Of a stretch of 10,238 bases of DNA, positions 1 through 7,450 are shown piece after piece; position 1 is the stretch's first letter; every line of letters begins with the position of its first letter. The notes beneath the pieces were generated by a model. That model saw only the letters and a program-made list of their open reading frames with translations. It was not told the DNA's origin and did no database searches. The translations under genes were made by a program, and so were the position numbers. Origin of the DNA: Bacillota bacterium (lineage in GTDB: Bacteria; Bacillota; Bacilli; Lactobacillales; Aerococcaceae); the NCBI GenBank assembly GCA_023442905.1, contig JAEZWY010000008.1, positions 1-10,238 on the forward strand, written 5' to 3'.

Positions 1-570
1 GGGATTGGCTACTATATTTATATGGCCAATCCTTATCGTTTTACAGACAAAATTGGGCAGGACCAACCAGTAAAAATATGGTTGTATCAATCTGTTTCAG
101 AGAATGACATTCGCTTATATGGCTTTAAATCACAAGAAGAAAAGATCATCTTTCTCCAACTAATTTCAGTTTCAGGGATTGGTCCTAAGTCAGCCTTATC
201 CATCCTCTCATTAGATGATAATGCAGGTTTAGTTGCAGCTATCCAAGCTGAAGACAATACCTTTTTAATGAAATTTCCAGGTGTTGGGAAAAAGACAGCC
301 GGCCAGATTATACTGGACCTCAAAGAAAAACTACCAAAAGTTTTAGCTGAGTCACCGTCTTCAGACTTGTTTAAACAAGAAAGCCTGGATATTCAAGTAT
401 CAGACCAAGTTAATCCACCATTCATGCACGAATTGGAGGAAGCTATGGCTAGCCTTGGCTACAGTCAAAGAGAGATTAACCGAGTAGTAAAAAATGCAGA
501 CTTTACTGGTGTGACTACTACAGCAGAAGCGATTCGTATTGCACTGAAATTTATTACAAAACCTAAATAG
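1..570 (+). CDS. ruvA: RuvA, Holliday junction branch migration complex subunit (5'-truncated by window edge)
   Basis: RuvA binds four-way DNA junctions as a tetramer and loads the RuvB motor for branch migration in recombinational repair. The reading frame is open from base 1 and begins GIGYYIYMANPY, which matches the family's NGIGY...VANPY segment. The ATG at 22 is therefore an internal Met and not the start. About 22 N-terminal residues are missing, so the full protein would be about 211 residues, normal for RuvA. Visible parts are the end of the N-terminal OB fold, two helix-hairpin-helix motifs (SGIGPKSA encoded from 172; FPGVGKKTAGQI encoded from 274), an acidic linker, and the C-terminal RuvB-binding three-helix domain (about 424-560, with ASLGYSQREINRVV). 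In the acidic-pin loop the usual RED is SEND here. ruvB follows 46 bases downstream, so the two are probably co-transcribed. Identification is firm. Confidence 0.96.
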   Translation, partial: GIGYYIYMANPYRFTDKIGQDQPVKIWLYQSVSENDIRLYGFKSQEEKIIFLQLISVSGIGPKSALSILSLDDNAGLVAAIQAEDNTFLMKFPGVGKKTAGQIILDLKEKLPKVLAESPSSDLFKQESLDIQVSDQVNPPFMHELEEAMASLGYSQREINRVVKNADFTGVTTTAEAIRIALKFITKPK

Positions 571-596
571 TGGTGCGTGGACTTAGACACGCATCA
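571..596 (+). other. Intercistronic hairpin between ruvA and ruvB
   Basis: Directly after the ruvA stop codon, TGGTGCGTG (571-579) can pair with CACGCATCA (588-596). This gives a 9-bp stem with one G-U pair and the 8-base loop GACTTAGA. There is no T-run after it; the next bases lead straight into the ruvB Shine-Dalgarno sequence AAAGGAGGG (601-609). It is therefore unlikely to be a classical rho-independent terminator. Possible roles, by inference only, are protecting the 3' end of ruvA mRNA or adjusting the ruvA:ruvB translation ratio. Confidence 0.5.
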
Positions 597-616
597 TATG
601 AAAGGAGGGAACTACT

Positions 617-1678
617 ATGGACTTTGGTCATCAGGAAGATTTTGAAGCTGAAGAGTTAGCAGTTGAGATTATTCATAACGGGCAAATTCATTCGCCTAAA
701 GAGCAAGCGGATGATGCACAAGACTTGTCCTTACGGCCTAAATTTTTACGAGAATACATTGGTCAGTCAGAATTAAAAGAAGAATTGGCCATCTATATAC
801 AAGCGGCAGAAAATCGGGATGAAGCGCTCGACCATGTCCTCCTTTATGGACCTCCTGGTTTAGGGAAGACGACCTTAGCGAATATTATTGCTAATGAAAT
901 GAATGTTAATATTCAGACAACGTCAGGGCCAGCTATTGAAAAAACTGGAGATTTACTGGTTTTACTTAATGAGTTATCAGCTGGCGACGTCTTATTCATT
1001 GATGAAATTCACCGTTTGCCAAGGGTGGTAGAAGAAATGCTTTATTCTGCTATGGAAGATTACCAGGTAGATATTATTGTTGGACAAGATGAAGGGGCTC
1101 ACCCCGTGCATTTTCCTTTACCGCCTTTTACCCTGATTGGGGCTACCACGAGACCAGGTGCATTATCTTCGCCGTTACGACATCGGTTTGGGATAGTCCA
1201 GCATTTACGCTACTATACAATAGATGAATTGGCGACAATTGTAGAGCGGACAGCCCGTTTATTTGAGGTGCCGATTAAAGATCAGGCAGCAAAAGAAATT
1301 GGTATGCGGTCTAGGGGTACACCACGTATTGCTAATCGACTTTTAAAACGTGTTCGTGATTTTGCCCAAGTCTATCACGAGGACGGTTTAATTGATGACG
1401 CGATTACCAATAAAGCCTTGGCTATTCTAAAAGTAGACCAGGCAGGTTTGGATGAAACTGACCGTAAAATTCTTGATGTAATTATTCGCTATTACGGTGG
1501 CGGACCAGTTGGTTTATCAACTATAGCAGCGAATATTTCAGAAGAAACGACAACGATTGAAGATATGTATGAACCCTTTTTAATTCAAAACGGCTTCTTA
1601 CAAAGAACACCACGTGGTCGTTTGGCCACACCAAAGGCATACGACCATTTAGGCATACCCTATTCGGAGGAATTTTAA
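617..1678 (+). CDS. ruvB: RuvB, Holliday junction branch migration AAA+ ATPase
   Basis: RuvB is the hexameric motor that, loaded by RuvA, pumps DNA through Holliday junctions using ATP. The 353-residue protein shows the whole family layout: an acidic N-terminal lead of about 36 residues, the conserved SLRPKFLREYIGQ (38-50), Walker A GPPGLGKT (78-85), Walker B LFIDEIHR (126-133), sensor 1 GATTRPGALSSPLRHRF (175-191) with the arginine-finger region, sensor 2 around GTPRIANRLLKR (234-245), and the C-terminal winged-helix DNA-binding domain (about 282-345, GGPVGLSTIAANISEE and TPRGRLATPKAY). The ATG at 617 is chosen because AAAGGAGGG lies 7 bases upstream. The N-terminal lead is slightly longer than usual. 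The gene lies between ruvA and queA, the common Firmicute order. Its last codons contain the ribosome binding site of queA. Confidence 0.97.
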   Translation: MDFGHQEDFEAEELAVEIIHNGQIHSPKEQADDAQDLSLRPKFLREYIGQSELKEELAIYIQAAENRDEALDHVLLYGPPGLGKTTLANIIANEMNVNIQTTSGPAIEKTGDLLVLLNELSAGDVLFIDEIHRLPRVVEEMLYSAMEDYQVDIIVGQDEGAHPVHFPLPPFTLIGATTRPGALSSPLRHRFGIVQHLRYYTIDELATIVERTARLFEVPIKDQAAKEIGMRSRGTPRIANRLLKRVRDFAQVYHEDGLIDDAITNKALAILKVDQAGLDETDRKILDVIIRYYGGGPVGLSTIAANISEETTTIEDMYEPFLIQNGFLQRTPRGRLATPKAYDHLGIPYSEEF

Positions 1679-1681
1679 TTG
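1666..1681 (+). promoter_or_regulatory. Ribosome binding site and TTG start of queA, embedded in the ruvB end
   Basis: GGAGG (1666-1670) lies inside the last codons of ruvB, 8 bases before the TTG at 1679-1681. The ruvB stop TAA (1676-1678) directly abuts this TTG. The next ATG (1695) is out of frame, and the resulting N-terminus MTLTTNDFDFNLPEQLIAQ matches QueA family starts, so TTG is the best start. The arrangement suggests that queA translation is coupled to ruvB termination. Confidence 0.8.
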
Positions 1682-2800
1682 ACATTAACTACAAATGATT
1701 TTGATTTTAACTTACCAGAACAACTGATTGCTCAAGTACCGATTCAAGATCGGTTGGCTAGTCGACTGTTGAAACTAGATGCACAAAGAGGCGAATATGA
1801 AGATGGTCACTTTCCAGATGTCGCAAGCGAGCTAGAACCAGGTGATGTTTTGGTATTGAATAATACGCGGGTCTTACCAGCACGCTTACATGGTATCCGT
1901 CCTGATACAGGTGGACATGTAGAGGTATTGTTACTTAACAATACAGAAGGTGACCAGTGGGAAACATTAGTCAAGCCAGCGCGCCGTATTCGTGTTGGGA
2001 CTGAAATAGCTTTTGGGGATGGTCAGTTGGTTGCAGTTGTAACCGAAGAGCTTGATCATGGTGGTCGAATTGTTGAATTCAAATATCAAGGCATCTTTTT
2101 AGAAGTTTTGGAAGCTTTGGGTGAAATGCCCTTACCACCATATATTAAAGAGAAATTAGATAATCCAGACCGGTATCAAACAGTGTATGCCAAAGAAAAT
2201 GGTTCAGCGGCTGCGCCAACAGCAGGTTTACATTTTACCCAAGAATTTATGGCTGATTTAGAAGATCGTGGTATTGAAATTGCCTATCTAACGCTACATG
2301 TCGGTCTTGGGACTTTCCGGCCGGTTTCAGTAGACGATATTGATGCACATAAAATGCATTCAGAATTCTATAGCTTAGATCAAGAAAATGCAGATAAGAT
2401 CCGCCGTGCTCAAAAGGGCGGGCATAAAGTGGTTGCAGTTGGAACGACCTCAATTCGGACACTTGAAACGATAGGTACTAAATTTGCTGGACAGGTAAAG
2501 GCTGATTCTGGCTGGACAGATATTTTTATAGCGCCAGGATATCAATTTACAGTAGTTAATAGCTTTATTACTAACTTCCACTTACCTAAGTCAACTTTAA
2601 TTATGTTGGTTTCAGCTTTTGCCGGTCGTGATCATGTCTTAGCTGCTTATCAACATGCAGTAGCTGAGGAATATCGTTTCTTCTCCTTTGGGGACGCTAT
2701 GTTTTTACGTGGACCTCAATATCAAGATCCAGCTATTAGCGAGGAAGATATTGAAGCAGCTAAACAACGGAATAGTCAGTTTTTTACTCAAAAAGACTAA
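1679..2800 (+). CDS. queA: QueA, S-adenosylmethionine:tRNA ribosyltransferase-isomerase
   Basis: QueA transfers and isomerises the ribosyl part of S-adenosylmethionine onto 7-aminomethyl-7-deazaguanine in tRNA, making epoxyqueuosine at wobble position 34. The 373-residue protein carries family blocks throughout: LPEQLIAQVPIQDRLASRLL (12-31), GDVLVLNNTRVLPARLHG (55-72), AAPTAGLHFT (178-187), LHVGLGTFRPV (206-216), HKMHSEFY (224-231), VGTTSIRTLET (254-264), the ITNFHLPKSTLIMLVSAFAG block (297-316), and YRFFSFGDAMFL (332-343). The family core normally ends near that last motif. About 30 further residues (344-373, hydrophilic, Glu/Gln-rich) form a C-terminal extension. Translation starts at TTG directly after the ruvB stop. 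In Bacillus the next genes are tgt and yajC; here dnaE follows, so the enzyme that acts just before QueA must be encoded elsewhere if the pathway is complete. Confidence 0.96.
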   Translation: MTLTTNDFDFNLPEQLIAQVPIQDRLASRLLKLDAQRGEYEDGHFPDVASELEPGDVLVLNNTRVLPARLHGIRPDTGGHVEVLLLNNTEGDQWETLVKPARRIRVGTEIAFGDGQLVAVVTEELDHGGRIVEFKYQGIFLEVLEALGEMPLPPYIKEKLDNPDRYQTVYAKENGSAAAPTAGLHFTQEFMADLEDRGIEIAYLTLHVGLGTFRPVSVDDIDAHKMHSEFYSLDQENADKIRRAQKGGHKVVAVGTTSIRTLETIGTKFAGQVKADSGWTDIFIAPGYQFTVVNSFITNFHLPKSTLIMLVSAFAGRDHVLAAYQHAVAEEYRFFSFGDAMFLRGPQYQDPAISEEDIEAAKQRNSQFFTQKD

Positions 2801-2811
2801 GCTTAAATAAT
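2783..2811 (+). promoter_or_regulatory. Weak candidate promoter for dnaE
   Basis: TTTACT (2783-2788, 4 of 6 matches to the sigma-A -35) and AATAAT (2806-2811, 5 of 6 to the -10) are separated by 17 bases. Initiation near 2818 would give a leader of about 34 bases ending in the strong dnaE ribosome binding site. Such matches arise often by chance in AT-rich DNA, and dnaE could equally be read from the upstream operon. Confidence 0.25.
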
Positions 2812-2834
2812 GAATAAAAATACTCAAATGAATG

Positions 2835-2854
2835 AAGGAGGAGGTGACCGGATG
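2835..2854 (+). promoter_or_regulatory. Strong ribosome binding site that sets the dnaE start
   Basis: AAGGAGGAGGTGA (2835-2847) includes GGAGGTGA, an eight-base match to the anti-Shine-Dalgarno end of 16S rRNA. The GGAGG core ends 7 bases before the ATG at 2852. The in-frame ATGs at 2810 and 2828 have no comparable site upstream and would add residues that do not resemble DnaE. Translation from 2852 gives MFVPLHVNSAYSLL, the expected DnaE N-terminus. Confidence 0.85.
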
Positions 2855-5800
2855 TTTGTACCATTACATGTAAATTCAGCCTATTCTTTATTGACAAGTC
2901 CCATGTCGGTTGAGGCTTATGTCAAAGCAGGTAAGGCAGCAGGTTATACGCACTTAGGTTTGGCAGATGTGAATGTCATGTCAGGGACTTTAGCTTTCGT
3001 CCGCGCCTGTGAGCAAAATGGCATCACTCCTTTAATTGGGTTAACCGTCCAATTCAATATAGATAATGTGAAAGAAGAATTGGTTGTTTACGCAAAAAAT
3101 TACGAAGGCTATCAGTATCTGATGGCCCTTTCGTCGTCTTTAAAACTACAAACAGAGGCGAATCGCCGAGCTATTTACCAAGAAATTACTTTACATGCTG
3201 ATGATTATATTGTGATATTTTCAGCGATGACTGGACCTCATATGCGGTATTTAAAACAAGGTGATGGCCAAGCGGATTATACGCAATTAGACCGGGAATT
3301 AGTTTGGTGGCGTCGTCATTTTCCCAATAATCAATTATTCTTAGGACTTTCAGCTTTGGAAAATGAACAGTTTCATACGAATACTATTATTGAACTTAGT
3401 GAGCGTGCGGGTATTCCATTGATTGCAATGCCACATATTCAATACCTGGAACCGGATGATTTCTTCACCCAACAAGTGCTAGAAGCGATCGATCACAATG
3501 AAAAGATAGTCGAAATTGAGGAAATTAAGCAGGTCAAAGGTGCACATGCCTTGAGAAATCCAAATCAGTGGGCAAGTATGTATCAACAGCTGAAATATCA
3601 AGAAGCCTTGAATCAATTAACGGAAATGGTAAAGCAAATCCAAATTGATTTTCCACAAGTAAAGACTTTACTACCTAAATATCAGATACCGAGCGAATAT
3701 ATAGATACGCAGAAATATTTAAAAGATCTAGCTGAAGCTGGGTTAGTGAAGCGAGTGGCTTCTATTTCCAAAGCTTATACTGATCGTTTAGCCTATGAAT
3801 TGAATGTGATTCATAAAATGGGCTTTGATGATTATTTCTTGATCGTATGGGATGTGATGAATTACGCCCACCAACATGCAATCCAAACTGGTCCAGGTCG
3901 GGGTTCAGCAGCTGGTGCTTTAGTTGCCTATGTACTAGAGATTACTGATGTTGATCCGATTGCGAATGATTTACTATTTGAGCGATTCTTAAATCCGGAA
4001 CGGCAGAATATGCCTGATATAGATTTAGATTTCCCAGACGATAAACGACAAGAAGTATTAGACTATGTTTACCGAAAATATGGCGAAAACCATGTCGCTC
4101 AGATTGCAACATTTGGTACATTTGGCGCGCGGCAAGCTCTAAGAAATGTAGGATCTGTTTTTGGAAAGGCGCAAGTGACGCTTTCTGAATGGGCAAAAAC
4201 AGTAGGCAATAATCCTAATTTACCAGCTGAAACCTTGACTGCAGTTTATGATCAGTCAGCGAAATTACGAGAGTTGATTGCTAATGAAGATTATGGTCAA
4301 TTATGGTTTGATACTGCACAAAAATTAGAAGGATTACCACGTCATGTTTCTACACATGCAGCAGGTGTAGTAATTGCTGATCAACCTTTAACCTTGCATA
4401 CGCCACTACAAGCATCCTCGACCCATATTCCAAATACCCAATACACAATGGGGGATGTTGAGGCAGTCGGACTCTTGAAAGTCGACTTCCTAAGTTTATC
4501 CAATCTAACCATTTTGCATGATGGTTTAGCCGCGGTAAGTAAATTAGCGAGCAGAGCTGTAAAAGCATTAGATATACCACTAGATGATCAAAAAACGTAT
4601 GAAATATTCCGTCGTGCAGATACAAATGGTGTATTCCAATTTGAATCAGATGGTATTAAAAATGTCTTAAAGCAAGTAGCACCGACATCAATTGAAGATG
4701 TGGTTGCGGTTAATGCCTTGTATCGACCAGGTCCGGTTCAGCAAATACCACATTTTGTTGCTAGAAAACATGGTCGTGAACCAATAGCTTACCCACATCC
4801 TGATCTGGCGCCCATATTAGCGCCTACATATGGCATTATGGTCTATCAAGAGCAGGTAATGCAGGTTACCCAAAAAATTGCCGGTTTTAGCCTAGGAGAA
4901 GCAGATATCTTGCGCCGTGCGATCGGGAAAAAGAAACACGAAACGATTGAAAAAGTCCGGCAACAATTTATAAAAGGTGCAATTGATAAGGGCTATCAAG
5001 AAAATATTGCTGTACAAATTTATGACTATATTGAAGCTTTTGCCAATTATGGTTTCAATAAATCGCATTCCTTTGCATATTCATATTTGGCCTATCAGTT
5101 AGCTTGGATTAAGGCTAATTACCCCGTTGCTTTTTACTATGGGAATCTGAAACATACCAGAATTTATGATAAGAAAGGGAAAAATCTTGTTTTAGAAGCT
5201 AAAAATCACGGTGTTCAAGTGGTCAATCCAAATATAAACAAGTCCTTTTATGGCTTGTCGGTAGTGGATGCCCATCAATTGCAGCTGGGATTAGGCGATA
5301 TTAGGGGAATTCCTAAGCGAGCAGTAGAAGAAATTATTGAAGCTAGAGAAGCAGAAGGTCCATTTAAAGATTTCGCTGACTTCATTCATCGACTTGGTAA
5401 GCTCGCTTTAAAAGAAGATATATTAGTAAAATTAGCGCAGTCCGGTGCCTTGGATACCTTTGGTTATAATCGTCGTACGTTACAATTAGAAGCGATTCCC
5501 AAAATGATTACTCATGAACAATTATTTAAAACGGACAACCAAAATCAAACTTCTCTACTAGGAGAAGACGATTTGTCTGCAATGTTTGCACCAAAAATTG
5601 TTAAAATTGATGAATTTGACCAACATGAGCTGATTGAAAATGAAATCGAAACACTAGGCCAAGCTTTATCAATAAACCTATTCGAAGATTACGAAGATTT
5701 TTATCAGTCTGGGACCATCAATTACATTGACAGTTTGAAAGAAAATGACAAGGCCTTTTTCCTGGGTGAAGTGATGGCTGTTAAACGGATTACTACGAAA

Positions 5801-6343
5801 AAAAATCAACCCATGGCATTTGTAACACTTGAAGACCAAACAGGCGCAATATCTGTGACAGCTTTTCCTGAAGCTTATGTTGCTTTTGCTAAACATTTAA
5901 ATCAAGGAAATGCTTTATTAATTTATGGAAAGACACAAAAACGCAATGATGAACTGCAGGTAGTGCTAACTAAAGCATGGATGTTAGAAGAATCAACTAA
6001 GCAATATTTAAATCAATTAAAGCAAAAACAAGTTGGGCAATCGGGGGCGCTGACGAAAGTTGATAAGGAAATGAGTTCAGCTAATCAAGCTGAGTCAATA
6101 GTACAGAAGCAATCACCACCGGTTTGCTGGATTCGTGTAGCCGATAAAACAATGGCAAGCGATTTGAAAGCGGGATTGTTAGCTGTAGTAGCTAAACATC
6201 CGGGGCAAACATTGCTTCATTTTACAATTGTGGCAAGTCAGGAAAGCTACTGGTTAGCAGAAAAATACGCAATCCAAGTGACGGATGAATCGGTGAAAGA
6301 ATTGACTACAATCTATGGCGAAGGTAATGTTGTTATTAAATAG
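2852..6343 (+). CDS. dnaE: DnaE, DNA polymerase III alpha subunit
   Basis: This C-family DNA polymerase (1163 residues from the chosen start) in low-GC Gram-positives works beside PolC, extending primers, chiefly on the lagging strand. Domain order: PHP domain (about 1-270), palm with GPGRGSAAGAL (347-357) and catalytic PDIDLDF (388-394; Asp391, Asp393) plus Asp545 in VDFLSLSNLT, RHVSTHAAG (497-505), fingers with YRPGP (624-628) and NKSHS (736-740), a helix-hairpin-helix region near 811-850 (GDIRGIPKRAVEEI), an OB fold (about 970-1040), and a C-terminal tail of about 120 residues. The PHP domain has lost the usual metal ligands: LHVNSAYS instead of xVHSxYS, LADVNVM instead of TDHxNM, and AMPHIQYL instead of ATNDVHYL. 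A PHP exonuclease function is thus unlikely, as is known for related lactic acid bacteria. No terminator separates it from pfkA. Confidence 0.97.
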   Translation: MFVPLHVNSAYSLLTSPMSVEAYVKAGKAAGYTHLGLADVNVMSGTLAFVRACEQNGITPLIGLTVQFNIDNVKEELVVYAKNYEGYQYLMALSSSLKLQTEANRRAIYQEITLHADDYIVIFSAMTGPHMRYLKQGDGQADYTQLDRELVWWRRHFPNNQLFLGLSALENEQFHTNTIIELSERAGIPLIAMPHIQYLEPDDFFTQQVLEAIDHNEKIVEIEEIKQVKGAHALRNPNQWASMYQQLKYQEALNQLTEMVKQIQIDFPQVKTLLPKYQIPSEYIDTQKYLKDLAEAGLVKRVASISKAYTDRLAYELNVIHKMGFDDYFLIVWDVMNYAHQHAIQTGPGRGSAAGALVAYVLEITDVDPIANDLLFERFLNPERQNMPDIDLDFPDDKRQEVLDYVYRKYGENHVAQIATFGTFGARQALRNVGSVFGKAQVTLSEWAKTVGNNPNLPAETLTAVYDQSAKLRELIANEDYGQLWFDTAQKLEGLPRHVSTHAAGVVIADQPLTLHTPLQASSTHIPNTQYTMGDVEAVGLLKVDFLSLSNLTILHDGLAAVSKLASRAVKALDIPLDDQKTYEIFRRADTNGVFQFESDGIKNVLKQVAPTSIEDVVAVNALYRPGPVQQIPHFVARKHGREPIAYPHPDLAPILAPTYGIMVYQEQVMQVTQKIAGFSLGEADILRRAIGKKKHETIEKVRQQFIKGAIDKGYQENIAVQIYDYIEAFANYGFNKSHSFAYSYLAYQLAWIKANYPVAFYYGNLKHTRIYDKKGKNLVLEAKNHGVQVVNPNINKSFYGLSVVDAHQLQLGLGDIRGIPKRAVEEIIEAREAEGPFKDFADFIHRLGKLALKEDILVKLAQSGALDTFGYNRRTLQLEAIPKMITHEQLFKTDNQNQTSLLGEDDLSAMFAPKIVKIDEFDQHELIENEIETLGQALSINLFEDYEDFYQSGTINYIDSLKENDKAFFLGEVMAVKRITTKKNQPMAFVTLEDQTGAISVTAFPEAYVAFAKHLNQGNALLIYGKTQKRNDELQVVLTKAWMLEESTKQYLNQLKQKQVGQSGALTKVDKEMSSANQAESIVQKQSPPVCWIRVADKTMASDLKAGLLAVVAKHPGQTLLHFTIVASQESYWLAEKYAIQVTDESVKELTTIYGEGNVVIK

Positions 6344-6384
6344 CATAAAATACTTGTATAACTTTGCACAAAATGAGAAAACGT

Positions 6385-6413
6385 AAGACATTAGCTATGA
6401 AAAATGGTAGAAT
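6385..6413 (+). promoter_or_regulatory. Extended -10 promoter for pfkA-pyk
   Basis: In the 102-base gap after dnaE, AAGACA (6385-6390, 4 of 6 to TTGACA) and TAGAAT (6408-6413, 5 of 6 to TATAAT) are spaced by exactly 17 bases. A TGG just before the -10 (6405-6407) supplies an extended -10 element. Predicted initiation near 6420 leaves a leader of about 26 bases with the ribosome binding site GAGGTGG (6435-6441). This sigma-A type promoter would let the glycolytic pair be expressed far more strongly than dnaE. I found no convincing CcpA (cre) operator over it. Confidence 0.6.
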
Positions 6414-6445
6414 AACAGTGTAAATAAATTAATTGAGGTGGAAAA

Positions 6446-7417
6446 ATGGGAAAACGTATAGGAGTTTTAACTAGTGGTGGAGACGCCCCTGGTATGAACG
6501 CAGCTATTAGAGCAGTTGTCCGTAAAGCAATTCATGACGGAGATGAAGTTTTCGGTATTCGCTACGGTTATCGTGGCTTAGCTGAAGGCGATATTTTCCA
6601 AATGGCGGAACGCGATGTAAGTGATTTGACTGCTCGTGGAGGCACTATGCTGTATACTGCCCGTTATCCTGAATTTAAGGATGAAGAAGGCCGTAGACCA
6701 GCTATTGAACAATTGAAAAAACATGGTATTGACTCTTTGGTAGTAATCGGTGGGGACGGTTCATACCGAGGTGCAGCATCATTAGCGGCAGAAGGTATTC
6801 AAACTGTCGGCATTCCAGGAACAATCGATAATGATATTCCAGGAACCGAGTATACCATTGGTTTCGATACCGCATGTAACACTGCCTTAGAAGCAATCGA
6901 TAAAATTCGTGACACGGCTACTAGTCATCTTCGGACATTTGTTATCGAAGTGATGGGTCGTAATGCTGGGGATATTGCTGTTTGGACTGGTATCGGTTCA
7001 GGGGCTGAGCAAATTATTATTCCAGAAGCAGAATTTAATATGGATGAAATTGTTGCGAATATCGAAGAAGGTCGACGTCGTGGTAAGAAACATTCTATTA
7101 TTATCCTTGCTGAAGGTGTAATGGAAGGTCATGAATTCGCTGATAAACTTTATGAATATGATGACTATCATGCACGTGTTACTGTATTGGGTCACGTTCA
7201 ACGTGGTGGATCACCAACAGCTCGTGACCGTGTGTTAGCAGCACAATTCGGCTTCAAAGCTGTGGAATTGCTACATGAAGGTGCTAGCGGTGTTTGTGTG
7301 GGTATTAGTGGAGAAAATATTATCTCAACTGATATTAACGAAGCATTGCAATCGAAAGGTCACTCACATACGTCTCAAGTAGATCTATACAATATCAACT
7401 CAGAAATTTCATTTTAA
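6446..7417 (+). CDS. pfkA: PfkA, ATP-dependent 6-phosphofructokinase
   Basis: PfkA phosphorylates fructose 6-phosphate to fructose 1,6-bisphosphate with ATP, the committed step of glycolysis, as a cytosolic homotetramer. At 323 residues it has the typical bacterial length. Visible motifs: LTSGGDAPGMNAAIRAVVR (8-26) for ATP and effector binding, GGDGS (102-106) with Gly105 marking the ATP-using rather than the pyrophosphate-using type, PGTIDND (124-130) with catalytic Asp128, the substrate-binding Arg163 and MGR (170-172), and HVQRGG (250-255). Residues matching the allosteric ADP/PEP site (Arg22, Arg26, Glu188, Lys214, Lys215) appear to be present, so PEP inhibition and ADP activation are plausible. 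GAGGTGG (6435-6441) precedes the ATG by 4 bases. pyk follows after 30 bases with no terminator between, so the two form an operon. Confidence 0.98.
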   Translation: MGKRIGVLTSGGDAPGMNAAIRAVVRKAIHDGDEVFGIRYGYRGLAEGDIFQMAERDVSDLTARGGTMLYTARYPEFKDEEGRRPAIEQLKKHGIDSLVVIGGDGSYRGAASLAAEGIQTVGIPGTIDNDIPGTEYTIGFDTACNTALEAIDKIRDTATSHLRTFVIEVMGRNAGDIAVWTGIGSGAEQIIIPEAEFNMDEIVANIEEGRRRGKKHSIIILAEGVMEGHEFADKLYEYDDYHARVTVLGHVQRGGSPTARDRVLAAQFGFKAVELLHEGASGVCVGISGENIISTDINEALQSKGHSHTSQVDLYNINSEISF

Positions 7418-7428
7418 TTTTTTCTAAG

Positions 7429-7450
7429 AAAGGATGCATTAATCATTATG
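7429..7450 (+). promoter_or_regulatory. Ribosome binding site of pyk with long spacing
   Basis: AAAGGA (7429-7434) is the only Shine-Dalgarno-like sequence in the 30-base pfkA-pyk gap. It lies 13 bases before the pyk ATG (7448), longer than the usual 6-9. No other in-frame ATG, GTG or TTG lies between, and the protein N-terminus MEKNTKIVCTIGPAS is exactly that of the family, so the start stands despite the spacing. Confidence 0.65.

Noticed and set aside
22..24. ATG at 22 as the ruvA start
   Set aside because: The frame is open to base 1 and the seven upstream codons (GIGYYIY) match the conserved RuvA segment before VANPY, so this Met is internal.
2810..2851. Upstream in-frame starts for dnaE at 2810 and 2828
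   Set aside because: No Shine-Dalgarno sequence precedes them, the added residues are made partly from the ribosome binding site itself (EGGGDR), and the start at 2852 gives the family N-terminus.
3942..4625. Minus-strand open frames within dnaE, and similar ones in ruvA, queA, pfkA and pyk
   Set aside because: They lie opposite strongly conserved coding sequence, have no ribosome binding sites of note, and their translations resemble no family I know; they are shadows of the + strand genes.
6137..6180. cre-like half sites near the 3' end of dnaE (TGTAGCCGATAAAA and TGAAAGCGGGATTG)
   Set aside because: Each departs from the consensus at key positions, and both lie in coding sequence more than 250 bases from the pfkA start.
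6344..6384. Terminator after dnaE
   Set aside because: Only a 4-bp ATAC/GTAT pairing is visible, with no GC-rich stem and no T-run.
6370..6392. Possible CcpA cre operator around AAAACGTAAGACA upstream of pfkA
   Set aside because: Only the central CG and a few flanking bases fit the cre consensus; the right half does not match.
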